Program-made: the position numbers and the translations under genes | The notes under the pieces: generated by a model | Seen by the model: only the letters and a program-made list of their open reading frames with translations | What the model was told of the DNA's origin: nothing | Database searches by the model: none | NCBI GenBank assembly: GCA_003194525.1 | Contig: NBIV01000001.1 | Location: forward strand, 124,001 to 188,000 | Reading direction: 5' to 3' | Source: Gracilariopsis chorda | Lineage: Eukaryota; Rhodophyta; Florideophyceae; Gracilariales; Gracilariaceae | Length of the DNA stretch: 64,000 nt | Shown: positions 1 through 12,381 of the stretch, piece by piece | Position numbering within the stretch: position 1 is the stretch's first letter | Layout: each line of letters opens with the position of its first letter

Positions 1-143
1 CCTGTACGAAGACTGTCCGGCCCTGCCGGTTCGTAGTAACGTCCCTCGGGGCGTGCGTGCCCTCGTGAGGGAGAACGTCCCGCAATAGGGAGTGCAGGTG
101 GCTTTTCCGCTCAGCGGGTCCTTCTCCGCGAGGAGTAGTTAGT

Positions 144-2159
144 TCACCAGCATGGTGGTTCGTTCACGATGCGAGGTGGCGAGGTTGACTCCGTGCTGAC
201 GGTAGCGTTTGCGCGTACTCCTGAGGAGAGCTTCCACGTTGTGGGGTGAGTAGTGCCGGTGGCGCCACTCGTAACATCTGTGACGGTTGGTTCGCCACGA
301 GGTGTGGTGTAATCCGCCTCCCTAATTAGGGTGTTTTTCCGTGGCTGCACCGTGCCCAGCTTACGTAACGTCCCGTGGTCCACGGTAAGCTCACTGATCT
401 CCATTCCGGAGCCATCTCCATGTGGGGCGTGTACAGGTATTACACTCCTATGGGGCTTGGGTAAAATATCCCGGATCGGGGTTTGCGCTCCGTGCTTAAC
501 GGTGAAGTCATCCGGCAGCGGCGGTTTGCCGTCGGTAATTACTCCCGAGTCTACCGAGACGCTTGGGTTCCGCGTACGCGAGCGCGGCCGTGTCGAGACT
601 TCTCTCCCTTCTTTAGGGCTCCCAGTTCCGCTTCTCGCGGTGGGTACCCTCACTGCAGTGTCATTCCCGTTCGAAGTGCTTATCCGCGAAGTGCTGCGAG
701 CGGTTTCTCCCGGCGTTGCCAGTATCTCCTCGTCACTTTCCTTTGCGTCCAGTGACGGTGCTTCTTCAGGGCTTGCCGCTACTGCGGGGACTTTCGTCAT
801 GGACGGCGGCTTCGCGGCCTTGCCGCGAGGGGGCGTTGCGCGATTATCTTCCCGCGGTTGCGGTGCCATTCCAGCGTTCATAATCCGTGTTCCACGGCTT
901 GCTTCCCGTTGCGACGGCGTTGTATCCACGATTTCGTGGTCCCCCTCTCCCTCCTCAGATGGAGCGATGGGGCTACTGGGTTTCCCAGAGGTCACCGTAT
1001 GGCGGTGGTAGATTCCGTTGTACGGTGACTGAGAGCGGCCTCGAGGGCCGTTCGTTTCCAGCGTAGCCGGGGTTGTCGCACTAGCCGGGAGGTCTGTGAG
1101 ACCCCAGGCGGGGTGTGGCAACACGGCAGGCCGTGAAATCACCGAGGTATGGGGCGTAGATTCACCTTCAGGTGTGGCGTCCAGCGTAGCTAATGTAGCC
1201 TCGGTCGGAGGTGGAGCGCCGCGTTCAACGCGATCGCGCGACAACCGCTCGAGCTCGTGGCCCATTTCCACCACGACCGTGCCCGTAGTAACGGAGTTAA
1301 CCTTAAAAGGTCCGTCCGCCACTGGCGATAGTTTGTGGCGCTTCTCCCTTTCGGGGTTGTAGTATTCCTTCCTGACGAAGACGTAGTCACCGGCCCGCAA
1401 TGCGGTTGTATCCTTTCGAAAGCGACCATCGAAATTCCGCTTATAGGCGGCTTGGGCTCGACCCATAGACTTCCGCGCGGCCGGTACCAACTGGGTTAGC
1501 CATGTTTTCCACTTTTGGCGGTAGTCCTTCATGGAAGGGAAGGTATCCAGTGTAGACTGGGATTCCAGCGCCACTGGCAGTGGTTTCCGTGATAGGACCA
1601 ACTCGAATGGAGAAATCCCGGTAGTCCGGTGTACCTGCGTGTTGTACGCGAACGTGATCGCATCGGTGTAGAGATCCCAAGTCTTTGGGTGGTCAGCCGC
1701 ATAGGAGCGGAGAGATGCTAGCATCGTCTGGTTAAACCGCTCGACCTGCCCATTACACTCGGGATGATAAGTGGTTGTGAAGAGGTTCTTCACATCCAAT
1801 ATCCTGCAGACGTCCTGGAAGAATCACGATGCGAACTGTTTCCCGTTATTGGAGATTAGCTCCACTGGAGGTCCGTAGACAAAGGCCCAATGCGTCACCA
1901 ACGCATTGGCGACCGTGTAAGCGGTTATCCTCCTAAGAGGTACTGTCCGAATGAGCTTCAAAAATCTGTCCGTTATTACGAGTAGGAACTTGTTTTCTCG
2001 CTTTGTTGCGAGTAAAGGGCCGAGAATGTCGATAGTGACAAACTCGAGGGGCGCCCTAGCGGGGAATAGTGCTAACTTCTTGGTGTTTTTCCGGAGCTTT
2101 ACCCGTTTCTTTGCGCATTCAGTGCAAAACCGCACAGTTGCGTAGCAATCCACTGCCAT
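144..2159 (-). pseudogene. integrase of gypsy element 1
   Basis: Retroviral-type DDE integrase catalytic core: FVTIDILGP, then the VYGPPVELISNNGKQF segment, then TTTYHPECNGQVERFNQTM. The GPY-like module after the core shows as RKEYYNPEREKRHKLSPVADGPFKV. A long low-complexity Ser/Thr/Pro-rich tail follows. Element 2 carries a chromodomain further downstream; the matching part of this copy would lie beyond the left window edge. Fossil copy. Confidence 0.88.
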
Positions 2160-2165
2160 GGCAGG

Positions 2166-3804
2166 TCAATAGAAGTCCCTTCGCAGGGTTAGATACAATT
2201 TCCTGCCACCAAGGTGTCCACCGAGCTTCGCGAAGTGCGTTAGCCGCAATATCCTCGATTCGAGGGAATACGGAACCACTACTTGTGCTGTGCTTTCGAC
2301 GTTCCGTACGAGGTAACCAACATCATTAACTCCAAATGGGAGGTCCTCTCCTCCGTTTAGATGGGCACGAATCTTCATACAGAACGGGTCCCCGAATTGT
2401 TCTCGGATCATTTCTTCCGTCGTGATGGGCACGAAACTTCCGGGTAGCGGGGTTTCGAGTGTCTCGCTTGAAGCGAGTAGCTCGTCGAACTCAACGTCCT
2501 GTTCCCAGTCGCTGGGCCATTCCGGGTCTTCCAGTGCTTCCATGATGAAGCATGGGATCTCCTTGTCACCCGTACTCGGGAATGCTTCCCCATAAGTGGG
2601 TAACCGCGACAGAGCGTCGGCTTGCGTCTTCATCGCTCCCTTCTTGTAGGTGACTTCGAAATCAAATTTCGCTAAGCGGAGCCTCCATCGCATGAGGCGA
2701 CCGGAGGGATCCGAGATGTTCATTAACCACCTCAGGGAGGAGTGGTCCGTGTAAACGGTGAAATGTACTCCCATTAGATATAGGCGGAGGGTCGAAAGGG
2801 CCCACACAACGGCTAGACATTCCTTCTCCGATACGGAGTAATTTCTCTCGTGTACGTTGAGAGAGCGGGACCAGAATCCAATTGGCTTTCTTTACCCCTC
2901 CGGGGTTGTTTGAAAGAGCGCACAACCTACCTGGTAGTTGCTCGAGTCCGTCCGTGTCCACGGAATAAGGCAACCCCAATTTGGGTAGCGACAGGATAGG
3001 AGCTGTCCTGACGGCCTCTTTCAAGGAGTTGAAAGCTTCCGATTGCTCGGTGGTTAGCGGTTCCAACTTCGGTGGCTGTCCCTTCCTCAGAAGTGCATTC
3101 AACGGAGCTGCCGTATGTGAAAAATCCGGTATGAACCGTCGATAGACGTTGACCAGCCCTAAAAAGGAGCGCAACTGCGTCTGCGTTTGCGGTTCTTTCG
3201 CCTCCATGAGGGATTTGACTCGAGCCTTCTCGATGGTTAGCCGCCCCAGGCGGATGATATGCCCGAGATACTTTACGGTGTCCGTGAAGATCTCGCATTT
3301 CCTCAATTTGAGCGTTACTCCTGCATCTCGCAGCACGGTCATTACCTCCCTGACATGGGTCAGGGGATCATCCAAATTATTGGAGAAGACTATAATCTCG
3401 TCCAGGTAAACCAGACAAGTCCGCCACTTGAAGCGGGACATTAAAATGTCAATAGCCCTTTGAAAGGGGGCCGGTGCATTGTTCAAACCAAATGGAATCC
3501 GCTTGAAGCGGTAAGACCCCGAGTGACAGACGAAAGCAGTCTTATCTCGGTCTTCCTCCCTTACAGGGACTTGCCAATATCCCCAATTGGAGTCGAGAGC
3601 CGTGAAAACGGTTGCATCTCTAAGGGAGTCAATACACTCATCCATACGTGGTATGGGGTAGGTGTCCCGTAAAGTTACGGAGTTAAGGCGACGGTAGTCG
3701 ACGCAAAATCTCCAAGTGCCGTCCGCTTTAAATTCCAGTACAACTGGGGATGCCCACGCGGATTGTGCGGGTTCGATCACTACGGCACGGAGCATTTTGT
3801 CCAC
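2166..3804 (-). pseudogene. pol: reverse transcriptase and RNase H of gypsy element 1
   Basis: Reverse transcriptase palm and fingers are recognisable from WRFCVDYRRLNSVT, the PIPRMDE motif, the SYRFKRIPFGLNNAP motif and the VYLDEIIVFS segment. RNase H follows with FTVYTDHSSLRWL and YKKG..ADALSR. The last part is the HHCC-type zinc-binding segment that leads into integrase (LTHFAKLGGHLGGRKLYL). The order RT, RNase H, integrase marks it as Ty3/gypsy and not Ty1/copia. Fossil copy. Confidence 0.92.
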
Positions 3805-3927
3805 CTGGAATTGTTCCTCTTCCCGATCTTTCGTTCCTGCCCGATACGGGGTTTGTGCAAGTGGCCGAGCATTCGGTAATAAATCTATCCGATGTTCGGC
3901 TGCGTTAATCTCCCCAAGGGAGCCATC

Positions 3928-5100
3928 CTACATAGTGGTCAACTCCCGTAATAGGTCACGAAGGCGCCCACGATGCGAGTCCAGTACGTCACCGAGGTCC
4001 AACTCTTCGAGAACCTTCTCCGGGTCAATTTGGTCGTAGCTTGTTCCGCCGTGGTCCCCTTGATTAGGCAAAGGGTGCGGATCGTCCGGTTTTTTATCCG
4101 TTACAACGGTGTTACCATCTCCCTCCTCAGTGGGTTGTACGTCCTCTTCCGAGGTTACCACACCGAGAATCTCGGCAGCCGTCATCTTCTTTGGCACCAT
4201 AGCCAACGGATGGGGCGTAGCTGATCCAATCACCTGGTTCTTCACCATAAAATGGGTAGTGGTGCCAAGATTGGCGACCAGCACCCGGAACGGGGCGTCC
4301 GGCGTCACTTAGACCACTCCATTTGCAATGGTGAGTTGATGTTTCTCGTACAACGAGGTCAGAGGTTGGATAACTCGTACTCCGTGTCGACAGGAGGTGA
4401 CCAGAACCATTACCTGGGTCTCCGGGGGTATCGATATCGATGCCGCAACGCGGAGCTTAGTTGACTCCCGCGACGCAGGCGGCGGTTCCTGCGCAGCAGG
4501 TAGTGCCACTTCCTTCTTCGTCACCCGCCTTAGCGGCTTTCGAACTATTGGTACGGTGGACCCGTCCTCTAGTTCGACTTGCCTCTGACGAGGTCTGATT
4601 GCTTCGACGAATCGGTGGCAGTAATCACAACCCAGTATGACTGGAGCGGCCAACGACCGACAAACAATAAAGTCGAGCTTCACCACGGATGTTCCGAGCC
4701 TCACCACCAAGTCGATAGTTCCCACCGTTTTCAACGGATTGTTGTTTGCGTCCGCGATTTCCGGCGCCGTTCCCGAACGGATACGAAACCGCAACAGCGG
4801 GGGCAAAGCCGATTCCACGATGAATTTCGGACCGGCATCTGTATCCAGGACAGTTACGTACCTCACCATGAACTGGGGGTGAAGCCCAAGGTCAGCATAT
4901 ACCTTGTAGTTGCGCTTGGCCATTACCAAAATTCTATCCGGGATCCGGTTATTTCTTACCTGTACCCACGGTCGACGCAGAACACCGAAGTGTTCCAAAT
5001 CCCCGTCTGCGGCGTCCCTCTTCGAGAGGATTTTCACCGAGGAGCGAGGCAGTGACGCCTCGGGCGTCAACAACCTCGACTTGGAGGACGCCTCTCCCAA
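3928..5100 (-). pseudogene. aspartic protease region of gypsy element 1
   Basis: Region between gag and reverse transcriptase. It carries a retropepsin-like active-site context (VLDTDAGPKFIVES) and, about 75 residues later, the second conserved protease motif (VILGCDYCHRF). The latter half is a linker towards reverse transcriptase. This is the usual place of the protease in the Ty3/gypsy pol order. Fossil copy. Confidence 0.7.
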
Positions 5101-5117
5101 TTGGGAGACTCCCTCGG

Positions 5118-7285
5118 CTAGTGTCCCTGAACAGGGCTTTCCTGAGCTGGTTGCTCAGGATCCTTGACTACTAGAGGTTGTCCGTTCTCACCACGGTTAA
5201 CCGCTTGTGCGGGAACAACTTCCATCGTCCGCGAACGGTTGTTAGCCGGCGGTGCTGCGGCCATTCTCCGGAAAGGAGTTGACGGTACTGCGTGCGAAAA
5301 GGTCTTGGCGCGCAAGTACGACGCGGCCGGGACAGACGCCTTCTCCTGTGGAGTTAACGTCTCGTAATTGAAGACAATCTTCAGGAGGTCCCGGATAGAA
5401 CACAGACACTGTGGTGAGGTGTGGCCAAATGTGTAACACAAGTGACATATTATGGCCACCACCGCCGTACGTGGGTCCACATTCCGAGTATCCATCACAA
5501 CTCCAGGGGAGCGGTTGTTCACCCAACTGGGCCGCTGATTGCGGGTGTATCCGTTTGCATACGGTATGCGGGGCACCTGAGCTCTTCCGTTCCCTGTATA
5601 CAACAGGTCATCTTCCCGATCCGTCGGTTGCGTCCCGTCCAAGGTTGACGGTAGTTCCGCAGTCGGCACTGACACGCCATCGCCTTGAGCGATTTGTACG
5701 TTGCCGTACCCCTTCTGGGAAGGGTCATCCGCCAAAAGCGAGAGGGCGTTGGTCTCTTTCTCAACTACCAACGCTTTTGCGGTTCTTACCCTCTGTTGAG
5801 GTGTCCTGGCGCGCAGTGCATCTCCTTCAGCGCGGGCGTACTGCACCAGCTCCAAGTAGGAGAGCTTAGGCCGGTCTTCCCGGTATCTCTTCACTGGGGT
5901 CTTGATGGCTGGGTCCAGCCCATCAATGACCATCGTGCACTGCTCCGCAGCGGGATAAACATTACCACACCTGTGGAAATCCTTGTTCAGGCGTACCGAG
6001 TAACCGGTTTCCAATTCCCCAGGTTTCTGGCGGGTGCCTCGCAGAGCGAGGATTGCCGATTGAATCGCGATGTTAGTTGCATACGACCGTAGCAGGTATT
6101 GCACAGCTTCTGGCCAGCAGCTAACCCCTCCTTTGGAGGCACGAGTTGAGCCTCTTACAGAGTTGAACTGATCTTCAGCGATTCACCGTAAAAGTACGGT
6201 AGTGTAATGTAGGCCTGAGCCTCATTCATCCCGAGTATATCAGCTTCTGCCACGAAACATGCGAGGAAATCCAACACCAGAATGGGGTCTTCTCCAGAAA
6301 AAGTCTGGTTGCGGAGTGAGAGCTGCATGCGCTTGATGTAATCTCTCACTCTACCCGTGTCACGGGCATTTCTCTCGAGAGAGGTATCTTCTAACCGATA
6401 GTATTGGTATGACAGCAGCTTCCAATACATCTGGTTCGTTGGCTCCAACTCCTTCAAACCGGAGTGCCTCTTACCCTGAGTTCGGGCGCGAACTGCACCT
6501 TCGGTGGCATATGACCGCTTGGAGCGGGAGGAGCGCCCGCGGCGGGTGTTGCCAGCCTCAGAGTCCGAGCTTTCGGAATTATCTGAGTCGCTCGATGAAA
6601 AATGCGACGAAGTCGGTGGTGACCGAGAAGATTTCTTTCTTCGGGATCTTCGCTTCTTGCGGTCTTGTCGCTGGTCCCTGCGCTCGGCGCGTTGGGAGAC
6701 AGCTCCATGTACCGCTGGTGCAGGTTGGTCCTTCAAGACGGTTTGCTCCAACGTCTCCAGACTGGCCCTAAATCGATTGAATCGGGTCTCAATTCCTTCG
6801 ACGAAGGCAGCGGGTCCACCAAAGCTTTCCAGCAAGGTGTTGACGTCCGACCGTATTAAACGGAGATCTTCTGCGACATCCCTTACAGGGTTGGCCTCCA
6901 TCACTCCACGGAAGGAGGTAAATTTCCTGACAAGGGTGTTGTGAGCAGTCCGTAGCGTACGGAGATGCTCGTCCAGGTGAGTCACCTGGCTCTTCTCGAC
7001 GGCCCCAGATGGCGGGGGCACTTCTGCAACAGCGGTAACGGCCGCAGGCGGCCCAGCACTGGTTGTCAAGTTGTCCAGCAGAGCTGGTGGATCATTCCGG
7101 GGTTCCGGTTTCTGGCCCGTTGAGTGGGAAGCGACTTGGGCAGCCAAGGTTGAACCAGCCCTAATCAGGATCCTGGTAGGATGCTGAACATCGGATTTGT
7201 CACAACTTTGGTGGGAGCGGCTGCGAATAATCGCCGGATCCGCGTCCGAGGGCTTCCACGGAATTGTCCCGGATAAATGAATCAA
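5118..7285 (-). pseudogene. gag: gag region of gypsy element 1
   Basis: Structural polyprotein region of element 1. The first part has a long helical segment, then a basic stretch with RRKKSSRS and a serine/aspartate-rich tract, then a capsid-like segment with the motif GEDPILVLDFLACF typical of Ty3/gypsy gag. The later part holds a CCHC zinc knuckle (CHLCYTFGHTSPQC, spacing C-2-C-4-H-4-C). Element 2 has the same order, including the serine-rich tract before the capsid segment. Fossil copy; family assignment is firm, exact borders are approximate. Confidence 0.85.
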
Positions 7286-7319
7286 ACCTCCACGAGGAGT
7301 AATAAAGAGCTTAGTCTTC

Positions 7320-7334
7320 TAGGTCAGGAGACCA
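7320..7334 (-). other. primer-binding site of element 1
   Basis: On the minus strand this reads TGGTCTCCTGACCTA, starting with the TGG that pairs with a tRNA CCA end. It lies 3 bases inside the LTR end. The same 15 bases occur at the matching place in elements 2 and 3, which supports the call. The tRNA it pairs with was not identified. Confidence 0.75.
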
Positions 7335-7337
7335 CTT

Positions 7338-7935
7338 TGTGGTAAAATGCCCAGTGATGGGAAAACACGCCCAAGACGTTCGGGATCTTCCTCTCACCAG
7401 GGTAACAGAGCGAAAGAGCCCTTCCAGGGATGACACGACGAAGTCGGAAGTAAACCGAGGTCAACCTTCGCAACTAGCACAGGAAGGTGAATAGGTAAAC
7501 CTGTAACACAGTGCAATACTCCGGTGAGGAGGGATGACTCCACACGGTGGCGCACACACGACAAATGTCAGTATGAGCCGCGAATAGCGGGAACTATCCT
7601 AAATAGGAGAGGGGAGATATAAAGGAATATGGGGGGAAAGGGACAAAGGAAAGGGACGACAACGAGTCGCGCCAGTGGCTCGGGGGAGGCCCGGCACTGC
7701 CAAGAAATATACCGTATACACGGGCGAAATCACAACAATGGGAACAATCCTCAAGAGGGGTATCTTGGCGAGCAAGGGGGTTGAGCACACCGTAGGCAAC
7801 GGGATATCTCTCCTAAATGGAGTCGAGTACCACCGAAGGCGAATGAGCTCAGAGCCAAGTTCTTGGAGTAGAACACCCTTGGTGGGCAAGATTTAATGGT
7901 GCGGCGGCCGCAAGGCCGGCGCACTAAGTAGTGTA
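7338..7935 (-). repeat. 5' LTR of gypsy element 1 (outer border approximate)
   Basis: The inner edge is set by the primer-binding site: on the minus strand the LTR ends in TACCACA just before it. The outer edge is placed near 7935 because the minus strand there (CTACTTAGTGCG followed by a GGCC-rich hairpin) resembles the first 25 bases of the element 2 LTR. The implied length, about 600 bp, equals that of the element 2 LTR. No second copy is inside the window to confirm it. Confidence 0.55.
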
Positions 7936-9548
7936 GCTTCCCTAGTGTAATAACTAATTAAATGGATAGTTAAATAAATATATAACAGCCACCCGTTCAC
8001 TATCTATCCTTGCCTGCAACCCTTGCCAACGGCCGTGTTCCACGTGTACCACCGGTGTACCAGGCCAACTCCTGCTCGCAGGCAGTGCCACCTGGCACGG
8101 GGAAAAGTCATCTATGAACATGTATGAAAGCCGGTGCGACCGGGAAAATTACCAAGTCCTCGGATGTCCCTCTTACGAGGCATGCTCTTCACAGCTGGCA
8201 CCTGTATCACCAAAATACAGTGGTAATGCTGGGCTAGCGAGGCTTGGAATGCTCCAGACACTGCTGGAGGACTCAGGGCTGGAACATTCTACCAACTCTG
8301 CGACCGACACTCAACATCGCACACATCAAGCGCTTTAAAATTTGTGCCTTGTCTTTGGCATTAAAAACTCTGTGTGCCCTATGTTTTTGGGATTTGGTCG
8401 CCAACTACTCCTAAGAATCTTAGACAAAGATTTTACCGCGGAGGTACGAACGTTCACAGACATGAACGTTTAAATGTTCAAGAATGCATTCACGAAAATT
8501 TTCAAAACTCTCACGAAGTTATAGGATGTCTTGGACAGCTTAAAACTCCTACTATCTTACTACTATTTTTTCTTTTGCGCAATTTAGTGTGCAAACGTAT
8601 TAAACATCTGAAACTCACTCCGAATGAATGCACTGTCCTTCTAAGTCAGGAAAACGGTAAAAACACGAACAAAAACCTCTGTAAAAATTGGCTTTTAGAA
8701 CAACATAAGCTGTGTACTGCAAATCTCGAAAGAGGAGAGACATTCAAGGTGTTCGAAGCCTTGCTCCCTGTGTGGGTAGCGCAGTCGGCAGAATCCTCCT
8801 TACCACATGGTTGTCGGGTGTATGACCAACGGTGACTTCGGAAATACCACGGATGTGGGCATTTCAGTCCTTGAGTGCGTGAAGGTATGGTTAGTTTGGC
8901 GTGGAAGCCATAGAAACGGTAGTTCAGAAAGGAAAGAGAGAAGCAGAGGGAGAAGAAATCCGTAAGAACGGCGCTGTACAGACCGAAACAGAGGGCTTCT
9001 TGTAGCCACGAGAGATACGTAATACCAAAGAAATAACCCTATTCAGTGGTGAAAGAATGTCCTAGATACACAGGAAAAACAAAAGGAAACAAAGTAAGTA
9101 AAGTGGTAAACTTCGGACCCGACTGTCTGGATAACCCTGAGTGGTTGATACTACCGTGAAAAGCCGTTGTTCCTCCCGAGCGGGACAAATACGGTCACGT
9201 AGACGGCAGGTATCAGGTCCGACATTCTGCAAAGAGAAATTCTCAAGGATGAGCCTCAGTTACCTTTACTAGGCGCACATGATGGCGAGGAGCCATCACC
9301 TAAGCAGGCACGACGCCTGTGTCTGAGACTACGGTTTGTAGCGCACCAGACGTGGCACTTCCCAGATCTGGAGGTGTACGAGCCTCCTAATGACGAAAAC
9401 AAACTAATAATTTAAACCTAACATACCCCAAAATACTGGGAAAGTCCTATGCAACCATCCATCTATCCTGATATCCTCCGGGGTACCAGGAATTGGTACA
9501 CGTCAAGCCCGCATCCACAGCCACGTAGCATCCCAGCAGAGAAACTGC
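7936..9548. other. unassigned DNA between elements
   Basis: No gene with family features is seen. A 153-codon open frame at 8374-8835 has no recognised domain and its codons look random. At about 8776-8793 there is a short tRNA A-box-like stretch (GTAGCGCAGTCGGCAG), but no convincing B box or cloverleaf follows, so a tRNA or tRNA-derived SINE is not supported beyond suspicion. Confidence 0.4.
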
Positions 9549-10670
9549 ATCTCATAACCAATATTCCCATTACTAAAGGGATACATGCCTTATATGATCT
9601 CCATCTTCGCTAAGTCGCCACAAAAGCATTGCAATACACTGCTTCTTGGATTACTATGGCTGCTCCGACAACAGCAAATTCATGGCACGAGGGTGATTGT
9701 TTTTCTCGATAATCAGGCTCTAATTGATGCTCTCCGTAAAGCAGGTAGCAGCATAGCGAGTTTCAATCGATTGTGTCGGCTCATAGCCGCTTTACTCCTC
9801 GTGGGCATCTTATACATGGATTTTCTCTATACCCCAAGCGATGCCAACCTGGCTGAAAGAGCCTGCCTCGTTTTATCAACTTGCCCATAAACGAGTAAAG
9901 CCGTCCACGCTGCACAATTATATCAAACACTTGGAACAATTCTTGACGTGGCTGGAAACCTTGAGCGAGTCGGAACGGCGGTTCACCACCGCTGGAGACG
10001 TTGATCGGTTATTCACACGTCAACTTATGCACGGCTACAATGGGAATCATGATCTGAAGTCGAAGGAGCAGCTCAGGCGAAGACTGCTTTGGATTTTTTA
10101 TATACCTCAACTACAAGGAAAATTGACGCTTTCTGCGCTAAGCTTGCGTGGATGGGGTGTGAGTGGGCCTATGTCACATCACAGTGTATGCCCCAGCATA
10201 TGACATGCTTATTCATGGTCAGACAGCCGTTGGAATTGGGCTGCTGTTGCTTTTTGAATGGTACCTTAGATTAGGAGATGCATTACAGGTGAAAGTTGGC
10301 GATATCGTATTTTCAGATTCCTCAAGCCAAGGGTCACACTATGCAACGATAAACATCATGAAGGGAAAACGGGGACGGAAGGGAGCTGTGATCATTCGAC
10401 TTTACATTATCGCAAGGCTTTTATACAAACTGGTGGACAGCCGAAAAATCCTGGGACGAGAAAATCTCTTCCCATACGCACCTGCCCGATTCTGGGCAAT
10501 ACTGCGACGCTCGGTGGACCGAATGGTGTTGCCATTCGAGCTGACGCCTCACATATAGCGATCCAGAGGCGCAACCGTGGACATATTGTTTGGACGGCTC
10601 GGCGATCAATATATCAAATCCCGAGGACGGTGGAAAGGGGACAAGAATTTCAAGGTATATGTCGTATAGT
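9549..10670 (+). mobile_element. DIRS-like tyrosine-recombinase retroelement fragment (fossil)
   Basis: The first part (about 9585-9890) resembles the RNase H region of DIRS-type elements (VIVFLDNQALIDAL, later TPSDANLAERA). Straight after it comes a tyrosine recombinase: an N-terminal SAM-like domain (STLHNYIKHLEQFLTWLET) and a catalytic domain with the arginine segment FEWYLRLGDALQVKVGD, a KGKRGRKG lysine segment, and a final RGRWKGDKNFKVYVV segment around the tyrosine. RNase H followed by a tyrosine recombinase is the DIRS/Ngaro order. Reverse transcriptase and terminal repeats are not seen. The copy is broken and 5'-truncated. Confidence 0.72.
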
Positions 10671-12381
10671 GGGTTTTTGTGCCAAAGTGGTGCGCAAAAT
10701 ACCAGTTCGGTGTGCCACGTGGGTGATTGGACCAGGGCAGTATGTCCTAATATTTAAATTTAATTTTTAGAAATAGTTCTAACTGATAACTACAGTACTG
10801 AGGTGCACCACTAGGGTGTAACTCACACGTGGCACACGTAGAGTGCCATGTCTGCGGCGAGTCGAGCTCGCCCACCCTTAAGGTGAGCGTCAGCCTCCTC
10901 CCCCTTCAAGGTGAATGTTACGTACCTCTTGGATAATTGTGATACCAACTGGTTTTTACAGTCAACCTTTTTGGTTATCCAAGATCTTATCAGGTATTAC
11001 TAGTCCGCCAGTACGATACCTAGCGACTACCAAGCTGGTACGTAGAACTAGCCGACTATCTTGCATCTCTAGTGGTTGGTGTGGCCACAGACCCTACCGG
11101 TAGCCCTCTTTTCCCCTTCTAGGTCGAGCCCACCCGGGGCTCCCTACAGCCGAGGTCCACACGAACTACCCATTTGGTCATTGACCTTCTTCGGTTATAC
11201 CACAATATACAAACAGCCCCACAAGCTTTACATTAACCTGAATGCCCTCACCCTACAACAGCGCAATCATTTTGAGGCGGTAGCCACCAATGCACTATGG
11301 CTTTTCAAAGTGCCGTTGCCAAATTGGGGTGGGGGTTTGGAGGATCTTCAAGTCTCGTCATGAGTCCATCATGGAACTGGAATTTGGAAGAGGTCGGGCT
11401 TATGGGAATCTGGAAGTAGTACTAGTAGTAAATCAACGGTCGAGGCCTGTACATGTGTAGAAGTTTTGCCATGGATAGAGCCGGGAGTAAGAATGTGTGA
11501 AGGAGGTGCATGGGTTCGAGGAGGGGCAGGGAAAATAGTTCAAGTTCATTGATGGATGAAGGCGCTTGCTGATGCTTCGCGCGGTTTTCTAAATATCTTA
11601 GTTTCATACTAAAGTCAAATGTTGTTTTAAAAAATCATCATTTGCAAGCCATGCCTTTAGTTGCCTTAGAAAATAGCGTGTAGCCTAATTCCTGAACGAA
11701 TGTAGTGAGCTTGCGAATGTTTTCAAGTAAGGAATGGCAATACACGTTAGAATCAGCGGTGGAAGAGACGTCAAAGTGAAGCCTGTCTTCATGTTGTTCA
11801 GAAATGGCAAGCGCAGTTACCCCAACCACGGTGTTTCAGACAGTATCCCAAAGTTTTCGTATCGCAGCGGAACCAAAGAGTGCATGGATACAAATATGAT
11901 GCCCCAGTGGCTTGAACAATAACGTCATCAAGTGTTTACTGCATATTAGGAAGCAAATCTTATATATTGATAATTATAGCGGACAAAATGAGACTGCTGC
12001 GTTGAAGAAAAGGTCAGAAATATCAACATCGAGATTACATAAGTTTTTGAGCAAATACAAAACATCCCATGCAACCTGTAAACAACTTTGGAATCCAAAA
12101 TATTAAAACAGCTTGAGAAACACCTTGGAAATCTTACAAGATGAGCAAAACTTCGGAAAATGCCTTGGGGCTTTCTAGGACGCTTATGTCTCGCACGTAC
12201 CTTCTTTGTTTGGAAATGATAGCTGTGCAGTTGGTGACCAGCGTGTTTCATCACGTAATTTCCAAAATTGTAATAAATGCTGGCACTGCCAACCTGTCCT
12301 TACGTCCGTCATTTTCCCAGCCTTTGTCACCGGTGAGACTATTTTTTCCCGCCTTTCCGTTTTTATGCCACCGAAAGACAA
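10671..12381. other. unassigned DNA
   Basis: No recognisable gene. The stretch 10.7-11.2 kb has an LTR-like look (AT-rich start, GC-rich middle), and near 11175 there is TGGTCATTGACCTTC, faintly like the primer-binding site of the three gypsy elements; this is too weak to call. Short open frames at 11076-11363 and 11422-12254 show no family motif. Confidence 0.35.

Larger units (their letters stand above)
1..7935 (-). mobile_element. Ty3/gypsy LTR retrotransposon, element 1 (fossil)
   Basis: A Ty3/gypsy-type element read on the minus strand, in the order LTR, primer-binding site, gag, protease, reverse transcriptase, RNase H, integrase. The left window edge cuts it inside or just after the integrase C-terminal region, so the 3' LTR is not seen. 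Gag and pol resemble those of element 2 at 38-47 kb closely enough that the two are relatives in one family. The copy is broken, with several interruptions, but all core domains are easy to read, so it looks younger than element 2. Age is only relative: without both LTRs no LTR-divergence estimate can be made here. Confidence 0.93.

Noticed and set aside
8760-8850. A tRNA gene or tRNA-derived SINE
   Set aside because: Only an A-box-like stretch is present. No matching B box, no cloverleaf and no A-rich tail were found.
11171-11190. A fourth copy of the gypsy primer-binding site
   Set aside because: TGGTCATTGACCTTC differs at several bases from the 15-base site and no LTR end lies before it.
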